DNA of 13,879 nucleotides from Rodentolepis nana (Eukaryota; Platyhelminthes; Cestoda; Cyclophyllidea; Hymenolepididae). Below, in pieces: positions 1 to 8,340 of this stretch. A program made the position numbers and the translations under genes. The notes under the pieces are model-generated. The model searched no databases. It saw only the letters and a program-made list of their open reading frames with translations, and was not told the DNA's origin. The stretch is taken from assembly GCA_900617975.1 (NCBI GenBank), contig UZAE01013797.1, positions 1 to 13,879 of the forward strand, written 5' to 3'. Numbering within the stretch: the first letter of the stretch is position 1; each line of letters begins with the position of its first letter.

Positions 1-37
<37 letters not shown>
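1..37. repeat. (GT)n dinucleotide microsatellite, cut by the window edge
   Basis: The window opens with an uninterrupted run of about 18 GT units that dissolves into G-rich sequence at about position 38. Its full length is unknown because it starts at the window edge. Such tracts are common in animal intergenic and intronic DNA. Confidence 0.95.
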
Positions 38-40
<3 letters not shown>

Positions 41-266
41 GTGAGATTGATTGAGGAGTTGACTGAGAATGGGGGAAATTTGATCATCTCGCTACTAACT
101 TGTAAAGAGTAAACTGCATACACTGCTCTCACTTGATTGTGAGCTTCATCGATAGAAAGTTATATTTTTTCTCTTGTTTTCTTTGGACATGTTTTGTTTA
201 GCTCGTGATTGCGACTGTCTATTGCAATTTCTCAAAAGCTATCTCATGCTGTGATTGTGTATTTAG

Positions 267-965
267 ATAAACCCTCTGGCCCTAGTGAAGAAGGAGTGAA
301 ACGAAAATCTGTTCAAATAAGTGACGGAAGGCAATTAATCAAAGAGGGTGGAGGTACGTTTGCCAATCTCGTGTCATTCGTTTTGCAAATGTTTTACTTG
401 ATTTGCTCCTGGTGTTGACCCTATTTGATGTACAAACTGTAATTTGTATGCCCTCGTTTATGTTCAAACAATTTATCCCAATTTCTAGAAACCCAACCTG
501 CTGTCAGTCGATGGAAAAGAGGAGTAAAACGTGGAAGTTCTGCCAATGTTGATTTTGGCGGTAAGTCAACTGTCAACTTACACCTTTGTAATCCTAGTAA
601 GTGGAGTTTGGGAATATTCTGTTAATTTCGTGTAGTTATTTTGGGTTTTATTTAGCTAAAATGTATTAGTATTTGTGTGTGGAAGGTTAGCCTGCTTTTA
701 ATAACTTTACGTGTTTGACGGTAGTGGGACTCGCGGTTTGCGCTAGATTATATGTCCGAATAGTGCCTTGAGTGTAAGCATAAGTTGGGGGCTATATCGT
801 GGGGTTGTTTGCTCGGACATACTGAGATCAATCCACAGGCATAATTATGCAGTGTAAGCTATTATTGTAATCCCTTTCAATCTTTAGAAACACAATCTAC
901 GAAGTGGCAAGGGAAAAGGAGGCGTGTTAGTAGCCGCAGAAGTTATGCCGATTATGATTATGATG
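267..965 (+). repeat. Three related basic linker exons (tandem exon duplication)
   Basis: Exons 267-353, 489-560 and 888-965 encode related peptides. The last two both open with ETQ and end in an acidic run before a phase-1 glycine. All three carry a basic core, GVKRKS, GVKRGSS and KRRRVSS. The nucleotide starts of exons 2 and 3 also match (tctagaaacccaa versus tttagaaacacaa), with the acceptor included. This indicates duplication of whole exons with their splice sites; divergence suggests it is not recent. Confidence 0.6.
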
Positions 966-3867
966 GTAAATCTCCCGTTCTTATGTCAAGAATGTTTTGT
1001 TGAGGTGCTGTGTTCATATATTTTGTGTTTTCCGTTTGTGCTTTTACTCTAGACCACGCAGTTCATGCATGTGATGAATGCGACAAGTCCTATCCCACAT
1101 ATCACGGACTTCTTATACACAAAGGCCGAAATCATAAGCGTAAGTCTTATTGTCATTAAGGTCAATTGAAAATTGCTGCTCTTGTTGGTTTCGCATTGCA
1201 CTTTTAACCCTACTTCGATGTGGAAATACGCGAGAATGGGTGACACGGTTGTCATCGTGCACGTCTGCTGAGTCGAAGGTCATCTTGGCATACTCAGTGG
1301 TATGAGTGGCAAGCCTAGTTAATGTGTGCTGATAACGCTCACGTAAATGGGGTTTGAAGTTATTTGGTATTGAAATAATTTCGGTGGATAAATTTGCACT
1401 TTGGGTATCTCTTTAATCGATATTGAATGGAAGGCATTAAGCAACCAGTATTTGGAGGNCCATCGATACTATTTTGGCAGGTAGTTGTGTTTCATTCAAT
1501 ATAAACGGAAGGTGTAATTTTCCTGATCACAGGTTGTGTCTGGTGTCCCTTTGTCCTTGAAGATTTCAATTCGATGGGGGGAGTAGGCGACGATTGCACT
1601 AGTCAGTTCAGCTCTTGTGATGCCTTCAATCGTTCGTACTTTCGAACTTGGCGACATTTTATAAATCAGTTGTGATGAATTTGATAGCAGAAGTAGTGCC
1701 TGTCTGCCATTGATTTCGCGTGGGTGTATTGTTACTTGCAGAGACACAAAATTTTTATTCGCCTCCTCATTTGTCGAGTCTATTTGTCGTAGGATAACAC
1801 TCATTCGAATTGAACTCTCGAATTTCTTATTTTTGTTCTGTGTTAGTTGATGAAGCTTGTATTTAAGACGGAATTGGAGAGACATTCGCTCATTTCCAAC
1901 ACTTGCTTTTGAAACTAACTTGGGGTTTCTGTTGCCTGAAATTAATCTATTAAGTTCGTCACTGTCCCAGGTACATGAATAGAGAGATGGCAAATTTCGA
2001 TCACCGTAAAATATTCATATAGTTTAATTTAAAATATGATTGTATAGCCAAGCTTCTTATTTTTCAGAAGTGATTCCAGAGTCAGAAAAACTTCCCGAAA
2101 AACCCGAGTCAACTCGTGAAAGCGACGGTGAACTCCAGGCTGAAGGTAAAGTGTTTTCCTTTCTTAAGAATGGATAATTAAAGTCTGCATTTGGCAGTAC
2201 TTGTTTCATGAAAGTGCAATTTAAATAAGTATTAGCTTTAATTTTGACAATCTATTTACTGGCAATGTTTGGTGCCTTTCAAACTTTATTATAACTTCTC
2301 TACATGAAACTTGTTTGTTTTTTATTTCCTACTTTTATTTTTAAAATCGGTAAGGTCTTTAATTCCGAGGTCTCATATTTTGAAACCGAAACGATTTTTC
2401 CTAATTTCCATTTTACTATGCAATCTTTGAGGAAGAACACCTGATCGTAAGTTACTAAGTCACTTTTCGGAGATCGCATTAATGGTAAGCCTTACTATTC
2501 TGGGCTTCCATTTTTAATATACTTTGACTGACTGTCCTGGTAGATAATTTGTAAGTCTTTGACCTTTTGAATCTAGGTTATTGTAGCCCTACTATGGCCT
2601 AGCCAGTAGCCCTGATAGTTTTAGTGGTATAGTGGTGAAAGTGCACGTCTTCTATGTCAGTGCTGATGAGTTGACTTGCATCGGCGCACACCCATTGAGC
2701 GAAGTACTTAACCGTACTGGCTATATTTGCTGATCGTTGGAAGGCGCTATCATTGATAAGTGTCTGTCTATCGTCTTCATAGAGTATTGAAAGCTCTTGC
2801 ATTTTTAATCACCTGAAATAGTTTAGACAGCACTAATTCAAGCCATTTTATTGAACACTTCAGATTCTGATCTCTTTGTCTGCGAGGATTGCAAGAAAAC
2901 ATTCGATACCTACCATGGATTTCTAATTCATGCTGGTAGATATCACAAAAGCGGTTAGTTTTGGGGCTTTTCCCCAGATGTATTTGCCATTAGTTGTTGA
3001 CGTATTCTTTCCAAATGTAGCTGAAAGTGGTGATGCAGAAAAAAGGACTAGTGATCCAAAAGTTCGAATTGAAAATGGCTCTGAAGCGGTTGAGATCGGT
3101 AATCATTTATTTATACATATGCAATCTCTTCAACATATTGGAGTTGAGTGGGCCTTCTTTTTATATCTAGACATTAGTACCTTCTCATGTGATGGTTGTG
3201 ACAAGTCTTTTCACAGTGAGCATGGCCTCTTGATCCACACTGGGCGGGCACATCGCTGGCGCACTCCTATCCGAAAAAAGCGCAGGAAGTCTACTAAAAA
3301 GATTGCTCATGCGGTTGGTCCCTCGGATGTTGTCGACCTTGATGATGGTAAGTCTTTTATGCGCCTAGTGGCTTGATAATTGTTAAGTTACCTCTCATTT
3401 TTCGTGTGACGTAGAACCTTCTAATGAAAATGGTGAAATTGCGATCGTTACAAGTGCTGCTGCCTCTATGGAAGGGAATGGTAGGATTTCACCATTGTCC
3501 ACTTTTGAGTTGTAAAGTTTTGATTTGTGGAATTGCTCTTTATAAATAGAAACATCCGAAGTAAACGAACGAACTCCAACTGATGCTGATCCAGTGCAAA
3601 ACAATGGTACCTGGAAATATTGACCCTTTTATCCAGTTTCGAATCGAGACAATTATAATTTATACAATTACTGTTGGTGTTTGTTCTGTAGATATGGCTG
3701 AAGCTAATGAGTGATCTTTGGCTCACTCTAATGGGTCTCCGACGGTGGAGGATAATGGTAAAACTTCACTTCTATCACTTCCTCTAATTGTGGGAGCTTT
3801 CGTTTGTGGCCTATGTAATTGTTCATCTTTTTTCTTTCCCGTAGAAATACGTTTAAGTAGTATATGA
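267..3867 (+). CDS. C2H2 zinc-finger protein gene, at least 12 exons, 5' end missing
   Basis: Spliced gene inferred from acceptor/donor pairs that all keep one frame. Exons: 267-353, 489-560, 888-965, 1053-1139 (finger 1), 2068-2145, 2864-2953 (finger 2), 3021-3098, 3171-3347 (finger 3), 3415-3480, 3550-3606, 3692-3757 and 3845-3867. Every junction is phase 1, so internal exons are 57-177 nt and all multiples of three. The fingers are C-x2-C-x12-H-x4-H and share an HG(L/F)LIH-x-GR-x-H tail. They are separated by acidic or basic linker exons rather than TGEKP-type linkers, so they are dispersed and not a tandem array. A basic stretch after finger 3 (RKKRRKSTKK) is a likely nuclear localisation signal. 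A nuclear nucleic-acid-binding role is the family expectation; the target is unknown. No in-frame ATG with a convincing context precedes 267, so earlier exons probably lie outside the window. In-frame TGA at 3712-3714 either ends the protein (about 297 residues seen) or interrupts it. I cannot name an orthologue. Confidence 0.75.
1053..1139 (+). CDS. Exon encoding C2H2 zinc finger 1
   Basis: An 87-nt exon bounded by a cttttactctag acceptor and a gtaagt donor. It encodes CDEC, then 12 residues, then HKGRNH. Cysteines and histidines are in C-x2-C-x12-H-x4-H spacing, and the phe/tyr and leu core positions are filled (KSY, GLL). One finger sits on one symmetric exon. Confidence 0.8.
1113..1412 (-). 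CDS. Open minus-strand segment in intron 4, possible receptor-like exon
   Basis: There is an open frame of 99 codons on the minus strand with no ATG at its start, so it would be an internal exon with acceptor near 1411 (attaaag). It lies mostly in the 928-bp intron of the zinc-finger gene; its last 27 nt run antisense to finger exon 1, so a real exon would end earlier. One stretch, with a tyrosine followed by MTFDSADVHDDNRV, recalls the segment after the conserved tryptophan-alanine pair in the betaglycan orphan domain. That comparison is from memory and weak. It could equally be a chance open frame or a gene relic. Confidence 0.25.
   Translation of the reverse strand, partial: RDTQSANLSTEIISIPNNFKPHLRERYQHTLTRLATHTTEYAKMTFDSADVHDDNRVTHSRVFPHRSRVKSAMRNQQEQQFSIDLNDNKTYAYDFGLCV
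1496..1971 (-). CDS. Minus-strand coding-like segment nested in intron 4; betaglycan/endoglin-like?
   Basis: An open minus-strand frame of about 160 codons ends at TGA 1496-1498. It sits wholly within the longest intron of the plus-strand zinc-finger gene. Composition is protein-like, with balanced charge and alternating hydrophobic stretches such as FVSLQVTIHP and ALLLLSNSSQLIYKM. It has no ATG at the left end of the frame; an acceptor-like attaatttcag ends at plus position about 1936, which fits an internal or terminal exon. The pattern of a strand ending in a proline, then LLLLSNSSQLIYKM, then VRTIEG resembles the second half of the extracellular orphan domain of betaglycan (TGFBR3) and endoglin. 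This is my reading by eye, so family assignment is tentative. No signal peptide or membrane segment is present in this piece. Confidence 0.35.
2599..2802 (-). CDS. Minus-strand open segment in intron 5, possible first exon of the same antisense gene
   Basis: A 67-codon frame begins with an ATG at plus position 2802 and ends at TAG. An acceptor-like ctatttcag lies just upstream on the minus strand, but an in-frame TGA follows it directly, so the ATG would have to be the start or the true acceptor lies inside. It contains VKYFAQWVCADASQLIST, which resembles the conserved tryptophan segment closing the first half of the betaglycan orphan domain. Its order relative to the segments at 1496-1971 and 1113-1412 is what such a gene would need. 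I see no good donor before the TAG, so it may be decayed. Confidence 0.25.
   Translation of the reverse strand: MQELSILYEDDRQTLINDSAFQRSANIASTVKYFAQWVCADASQLISTDIEDVHFHHYTTKTIRATG
2864..2953 (+). CDS. Exon encoding C2H2 zinc finger 2
   Basis: A 90-nt exon between acceptor gaacacttcag and donor gttagt. It encodes CEDC, 12 residues, then HAGRYH. Its TYHG(F/L)LIH core is nearly the same as finger 1, so the two probably arose by duplication of a linker-plus-finger exon pair. Confidence 0.8.
3171..3347 (+). CDS. Exon encoding C2H2 zinc finger 3 and a basic tail
   Basis: This 177-nt exon is the longest of the gene. It starts after ttttatatctag and ends at a gtaagt donor. It encodes CDGC, 12 residues and HTGRAH, then a strongly basic run with RKKRRKSTKK (probable nuclear import signal), and finishes acidic (VVDLDD). 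The extra 3' half is absent from the other two finger exons. Confidence 0.8.
3692..3757 (+). CDS. Penultimate zinc-finger-gene exon with an in-frame TGA
   Basis: The acceptor gtttgttctgtag is good. Seven residues (DMAEANE) precede TGA at 3712-3714. The same frame then stays open through SLAHSNGSPTVEDN to a gtaaaa donor, again phase 1, making a 66-nt exon like the one at 3415-3480. The part after TGA has the same Asn/Ser/Glu-rich character and the same xxN-G exon ending as the previous two exons. Either this is the normal stop and the downstream sites are relics, or the exon is alternatively skipped or read through. Confidence 0.5.
3845..3867 (+). CDS. Possible terminal exon (EIRLSSI, stop)
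   Basis: A pyrimidine-rich acceptor (cttttttctttcccgtag) leads to a short phase-1 continuation that ends at TGA 3865-3867. It would be reached by skipping or reading past the TGA-containing exon 3692-3757. The 87-bp intron between them is in the normal size range for this gene. Confidence 0.4.
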
Positions 3868-5500
3868 TTATTGCAAACAGATCTATCGCACTCCTTACAG
3901 TTGAAATCACTGGAATCTACAAGTTTAAGGAAGCAATGTCCCGCTAATGTTATTGCAAGATGAAGTACATGTCCTTCTTATTATAGATTAATCAAATCAA
4001 CGTGGAAATTAATGAATGGAAGCGAGGTACTTGATGCAGCAGTATTCTCAACGCGTTATTCAGTCGATCTCATCTCTTCGTTATCTTCACCATTTGTCAC
4101 TAGTAATTCCAAATAAATGGTAATGAACAAAAGAGCCTACTGAAATTTTGAGGTTTGGAATGTTTATTGGGCAGAAATTTCCCTTGTGATAACGGCCATT
4201 ATGGATTAGGTGCGGATGACGATGAACAAACGATTTATTGCTTCTACATGAAGAACGTATATGAATGGATATATGAGATGGAAATGACAACGGCCATGAA
4301 GCAATATTGCGTGTCACATTGGCATGGAGAGCGTTTTACATCATTTGAATGCATATATTAAATCGAGCTACTAAAATAGTAGTGTTCTTCTTTTACTCAC
4401 ATCTTTTAAACAATAAGTCTTTCAATGATTTAATCTAACTTCTAGGCTGTTTGGGCTTTGCAAATAGGCTACAGCTAGACACACCCACAGCATGGTAATT
4501 GGACTTTTTTCTTATTTTGCCGCTCTGACTTTACGCTTAAATATGTTTCATCAAATTTGCGATTCAGTCGCATTCATCCTAGTTACCATTCAATTGTGCC
4601 AGCTTTTTGACGCCTGTGACTAAATCCTTTTTCATTTCTCGTCTTAATTTTAATCTATTGGGAGTTTTGTCAGCTAATCTTCTTGTACGCTTAGGAAAGA
4701 GTTTCAGGAAGTGTCAAGGTCTGGTTTCTGCAAATATTTCTCACTTCTAACTTCTCAAGTGCAATTTTTATTCCCTACACAATCTTCAAGCCTAAAGACC
4801 ATGCAAAGGCGGTTTAACTGAAGATCTCAATAAAGGTACCATTGCCCTGATTGACTGTTTTTCTGCTTTTGAATCCGTCGCTGAATGCAATTTCCTAAAA
4901 ATCCCGAATTCGATATGACTCTCTTGATGGGGGCATTCAACAGAGATATTTTGTTTGTTCTACGACGTCTGCTGTCCAGTTCTTGCTTCTACTAATAGGA
5001 TTTGTATTGTTTTTTACATATTTTTCTAAATATTCAACAAGTTAAAGCCAATTTCATGCAGCTAGTTCAACATTCTACACTAAGGCGTATATAAGGGTTA
5101 AACGAGTGGTTGTGGGATTGAATAAATTCGAACAAATCCCAATCACTTATGCACCCCTCTACTATTTAAGTGGATTATCATCGTCTCTATTGCAAACCCA
5201 ATAGACTGATTGTGTATAGGTTTTGTATGCGCCTGAATGTGGGCGAATGTGCCTAATTCAGATTTTAGTGAGGAGAAATTAAACGGATTAAAATGACGTA
5301 TCCTAGAGCATAGAAGCCTAGAACCATGGGTTATGGGAAACAAACCGACTATCGCACGCACAAAAGTAGTTGCGTATTTAAGACTTTATTAGTTGTTCCA
5401 TGAATTCATCCATGGCCTAACAATACGGTGGTTGGTAACCTGTAGAAGCTACTCCCAGTTTCGGTATACCCTATTCTCACCACAATTTACTTCCAAACTA
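3868..5500. other. AT-rich intergenic region without supported genes
   Basis: Both strands have only short, low-complexity open frames here. The longest, 4087-4317 minus and 4155-4361 plus, overlap each other antisense and have no family resemblance or paired splice sites that I can see. Candidate AATAAA hexamers lie at 4112, 4829 and 5121. The region lies between the zinc-finger gene and the mariner element. Confidence 0.6.
4112..4117 (+). terminator. Candidate polyadenylation signal AATAAA of the zinc-finger gene
   Basis: This is the first AATAAA hexamer downstream of the last exon, about 245 nt past the second stop codon. Further AATAAA copies occur at 4829 and 5121. It was chosen by position only; no clear downstream GU-rich element was seen. 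Confidence 0.3.
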
Positions 5501-5526
5501 TTAGGTTGGCAGCTAAGTCATTGCCG
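5501..5526 (+). repeat. Left terminal inverted repeat of the mariner element
   Basis: 26 bp, starting TTAGGTTGGCAG directly after a TA dinucleotide. It pairs with 6773-6798 with two mismatches (positions 7 and 12). This is the transposase binding and cleavage site; it lies at the 3' end of the transposase gene. Confidence 0.93.
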
Positions 5527-5574
5527 ATTTCAAATAAGAAGGCAAATTCGGAATTTTTGTTTAAAAATATAACT

Positions 5575-6615
5575 TTATTCAATTAGATATTGGCCGTTCT
5601 TGTCGATGACCTTTTTCCATCGTTCTGGCAGAGTAAAAATTCCCCGTTCGTAAAATGTCTGGTCTTTGCTATTAAAAAACTGAATTAGGTGTGATCCGAC
5701 ATCATCCGCGTTGTTAAAAATTTTGCCATTTAAAGAGTTTTGCATGAAACGAAACAAATGGTAATCCGAAGGCGCAAGGTCAGGGCTATATGGTGGGTGT
5801 GACAAAACATCCCAGCCCAGTTCCAATAATTTTTGCCGAGTAACCAAAGATGTGTGCGGGGGCCTTGCGTTATCATGATGGAAAACAACACCCTTCCGAT
5901 TTGATAATGCCGGCCGCTTATCTTCAATTGCATCCTTCTTTCAGTTTTTCGAGTTGTTCAACATACACATTTGAATTTATCGTTTGGTTCTGCGGCATGA
6001 GTTCAAAATACAAAATTCCTTTGTGATCCCACCAGACAACTGACAGCATAATCTTTTTTTGGTGAATCTCTGCTTTTGATACTGTTTGGGGTGGTTGATC
6101 TTGCTTCACCCATGATCTCTTGCGAGTAACATTGTTATAAGCTATCCACTTTTCGTCGCCAGTAACTAGGTTCTTCAGAAATGGATCATTCTCATTGCGT
6201 TTCAGTAGCGGCGAATCACAGATGCTAATCCGTTGCGTCAAATGAATTTCCTTTAACTGATGAGGAATCCATAAATCAAGTTTCTTGACATAACCAAGGG
6301 TTTTTAATTTTTTTCAATGCATGTATGCGACACATTGAGCTTCTCTGCAATATCTCGTGTTGTGCTGTGACGATTTGAATCGATAATGGCCTTGATCTGG
6401 GTTTCATCCACTTCGACTGGGCGGCCAGATCGTTGTGAATTTTTCAGTGAAAAATCACCGGAACGAAATCTTTCAAACCAATTTCGACACTGCCTTTCTT
6501 TTAAGGCTTCATCTCCATATACGGCACATAACTTCTTTTGTGTTTGCGATGCGTTCTTGCCTTTTCGGAAGTAATACAATAAAATGTGTCGGAAGTGCAC
6601 GTCCTGTTCTTTCAT
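5575..6615 (-). pseudogene. Mariner transposase, broken by two frameshifts
   Basis: The start ATG is at 6615 and the stop at 5575-5577. The N-terminal half (6615 to about 6306) has the paired helix-turn-helix DNA-binding region, with WFERFRSGD, SGRPVEVDE and RDIAEKLNVS. At about 6303-6308 one base is missing in an A-rich run. The next part reads LGYVKKLDLWIPHQL (the WVPHEL linker motif) and LVTGDEKWI with the first catalytic Asp. A second shift lies near 5930 after KLKEG. The last part has FHHDNARP with the second Asp, YSPDLAPSDYHLF with the third Asp, and ends GQYLIE. An extra CCC codon makes NARPPHTS, so 35 rather than 34 residues separate Asp 2 and Asp 3. Total size fits the roughly 345-residue family. 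No functional enzyme can be made from this copy. Confidence 0.92.
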
Positions 6616-6772
6616 TTTTAAATTGGGATAAAAACAAAACTAAAGAACTAAACAAAAAGAATTTTTTACTAATTAACCTAGAAGCCCATACAGTAAGAAA
6701 AAAATATAGGTTAGATGCTCTGGCCACGTTAGCAAAACAAAAGAAAGTATAGAGTGAATCTGTCAACAAAAA

Positions 6773-6798
6773 CGGCAATGACTTAGTTGCCCACCTAA
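6773..6798 (-). repeat. Right terminal inverted repeat of the mariner element
   Basis: The reverse complement starts TTAGGTGGGCAA and is followed on the plus strand by the TA duplication at 6799-6800. It lies upstream of the transposase start, so it also covers the region where the element's promoter would be. Confidence 0.93.
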
Positions 6799-6800
6799 TA

Positions 6801-7715
6801 GTAGTGGGCTTAATTCTTGTTCCCAGTCCAGAGAAAGATAGCAATTAAAGACCGGGTGTCACCTAACAACACGCTGCGTCCCTTCTTTTCTTTGGAAACT
6901 ATGACTGCTCATACGCACCTTCTTTTTGGCCGATTGGCAAATAATGTACCAATGGATGGATTGCAAATCCAGGCACGAACGCAACAATGCTTTAATCGAT
7001 GACCTAATATTTGGGATTAATTTCGTTCTCCTAAATTATAGGATAGATGATCAAGAGGGAAATAACCGACAGATCACGAAGCTAATAATTTGGCCAAAAA
7101 AATGCAAATTTTAAATCAAATCAGAGTTGCAATTATGAGCTCGAGTGGGAGTATTGTCCCGAAAAATAGAGGGTTGCATCGTTAAGAGGCATTCACATCT
7201 ATCTGGGAATTTCAGCCTTAACGAGCAATAACCTTTGTTGCAATGAAATTACGTCAACTAAGGGACAAACCCTACCTTTTGTGCTATAAGGCAGATGTGA
7301 GATGGTTTGCAGTGAGCGGGGGCGGGGGAGGGGGAGGAGGAAATGAAAGGGATGTAAAGGAAGACTACAAGGTGTGCGAATGACATAAATTTGGATGAAG
7401 AAGTGGGCATTTCTCGTAGCATACAATCTAAAGCTGTGTACATCTAGGGACACTAACCTCTCATTGATTCATTCTGCATTCATTCTCATTCATTCAGTGG
7501 CAACGTGCCTGTTGGCATGAAAATGCAATTATATCCTTAAAGCTATCGAGTACATGGTTATGATGGTGCCAAGGATAGAAGCATTGGTAACAGGACTTGC
7601 TTTAGAGTAATTATAAGCTTTTGCAAGACTCTTCATTTAAACAAGGTGATAATGGGAAAAAATATTCCAAAACCCAAATCGGACTTGAATATGAAAAATT
7701 GCTGTTCCTTCTGAG
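6801..7715. other. Intergenic region with simple-sequence patches, no supported gene
   Basis: Open frames here are short and unremarkable on both strands. It contains a G-rich tract at 7316-7340 and a degenerate CATTC run at about 7461-7497. No splice-paired exons or RNA gene was recognised. Confidence 0.55.
7316..7340 (+). repeat. G-rich tract with quadruplex-forming pattern
   Basis: Runs of five, five, five and then two G are separated by single C or A residues (gcgggggcgggggagggggagg). At least three G-runs of three or more with one-base loops are clear; whether a fourth run completes a stable quadruplex is uncertain. Confidence 0.55.
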
Positions 7716-8340
7716 TTAAATGTGGTGCTATTCCTGTCAACAATCCCCAGTTGCTGTAATGAATCGGTGAGAGAACTTATATGGTAAAGAGTTTTAATCA
7801 GCAATATTCTGTCACTCCAGAATACTGTTCCTTGTGTAAGATCATCCGATGAATTCGGACAGACTATTGCATAATTGTTAGTCATTTTCAGTGTAAAAGG
7901 GAAGAAATTATGTAGTAAAATATCAATATTCTCGGGAAAAAATGTTATTTGCATACGGGCATTTTCCGCTTAAAAATGCTTCGTCTAAAACTTTGGGGCA
8001 AGTTCAATTTGAACATCAGATGCACTTCAATGAGGAATCAAGGTCAAATGTGATGTAGCTCCAGCTAGCAATTCCTTATTATTCACAATAGAACTGAAGT
8101 GGAGAGGAGAGAAAAATACTGTGGAAGAGAGTTTTAATCAGCAGTATTCTACTTCTCCAGAGCAATTATATAATTAGGTACTATTTTCAATGTAGTAGAG
8201 AAGGAAGTATAAAATAAAATTCAGAATCATCAAGAAAGGGCTATTCTTTGCAAGCTTTCATTGTCTACTTGAACAATGGACTGACGAAATTCTTGGTGCC
8301 AGTTCAATTTGAGCTTCAGATGCAGTTCATTGAGGAATGA
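7716..8340. repeat. Old direct tandem duplication, two units of about 300-325 bp
   Basis: Unit 1 spans about 7716-8040 and unit 2 about 8044-8340. Three anchors match in order: an aaatgtg(g/a)tg block (7718/8046), gagttttaatcagca (7789/8129) and agttcaatttga with cttcaatgaggaat-type sequence (8001/8301). Offsets of about 328, 340 and 300 show indels, including roughly 40 bp lost from unit 2. The junction is almost head to tail. A minus-strand open frame of 105 codons (7637-7954) overlaps unit 1 only and is interrupted in unit 2, so no conserved coding is supported. Confidence 0.75.

Larger units (their letters stand above)
5501..6798 (-). mobile_element. Complete but inactive mariner (Tc1/mariner) element, 1298 bp
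   Basis: The element is bounded by 26-bp terminal inverted repeats that begin TTAGGT and end ATTGCCG, matching at 24 of 26 positions, and flanked on both sides by the TA target duplication (5499-5500 and 6799-6800). Its length is typical of mariners. It carries one minus-strand transposase gene, broken by two frameshifts. The TIR start TTAGGT(T/G)GGCA and the protein motifs fit the mariner group with DD34D catalysis, perhaps the cecropia-like branch known from other flatworms. It moved by cut and paste into a TA in intergenic DNA and has since decayed. Confidence 0.93.

Noticed and set aside
2930..3376. 148-codon plus-strand continuous open frame as a single-exon gene
   Set aside because: It runs through two clear introns (2954-3020 and 3099-3170) and joins zinc-finger exons only by chance openness; the spliced model gives a complete finger 2, which this frame loses.
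3395..3910. Overlapping minus-strand frames of 60-86 codons
   Set aside because: They are antisense shadows of the last zinc-finger exons and their pyrimidine-rich introns, and show no family resemblance.
4087..4361. Antisense pair of short frames (minus 4087-4317, plus 4155-4361)
   Set aside because: They mirror each other, lack splice partners and have AT-driven composition.
6386..6844. Several frames overlapping the mariner transposase N terminus on the other strand and in other frames
   Set aside because: The minus frame 6304-6615 carries the transposase helix-turn-helix motifs; the others are its shadows or read through the TIR.
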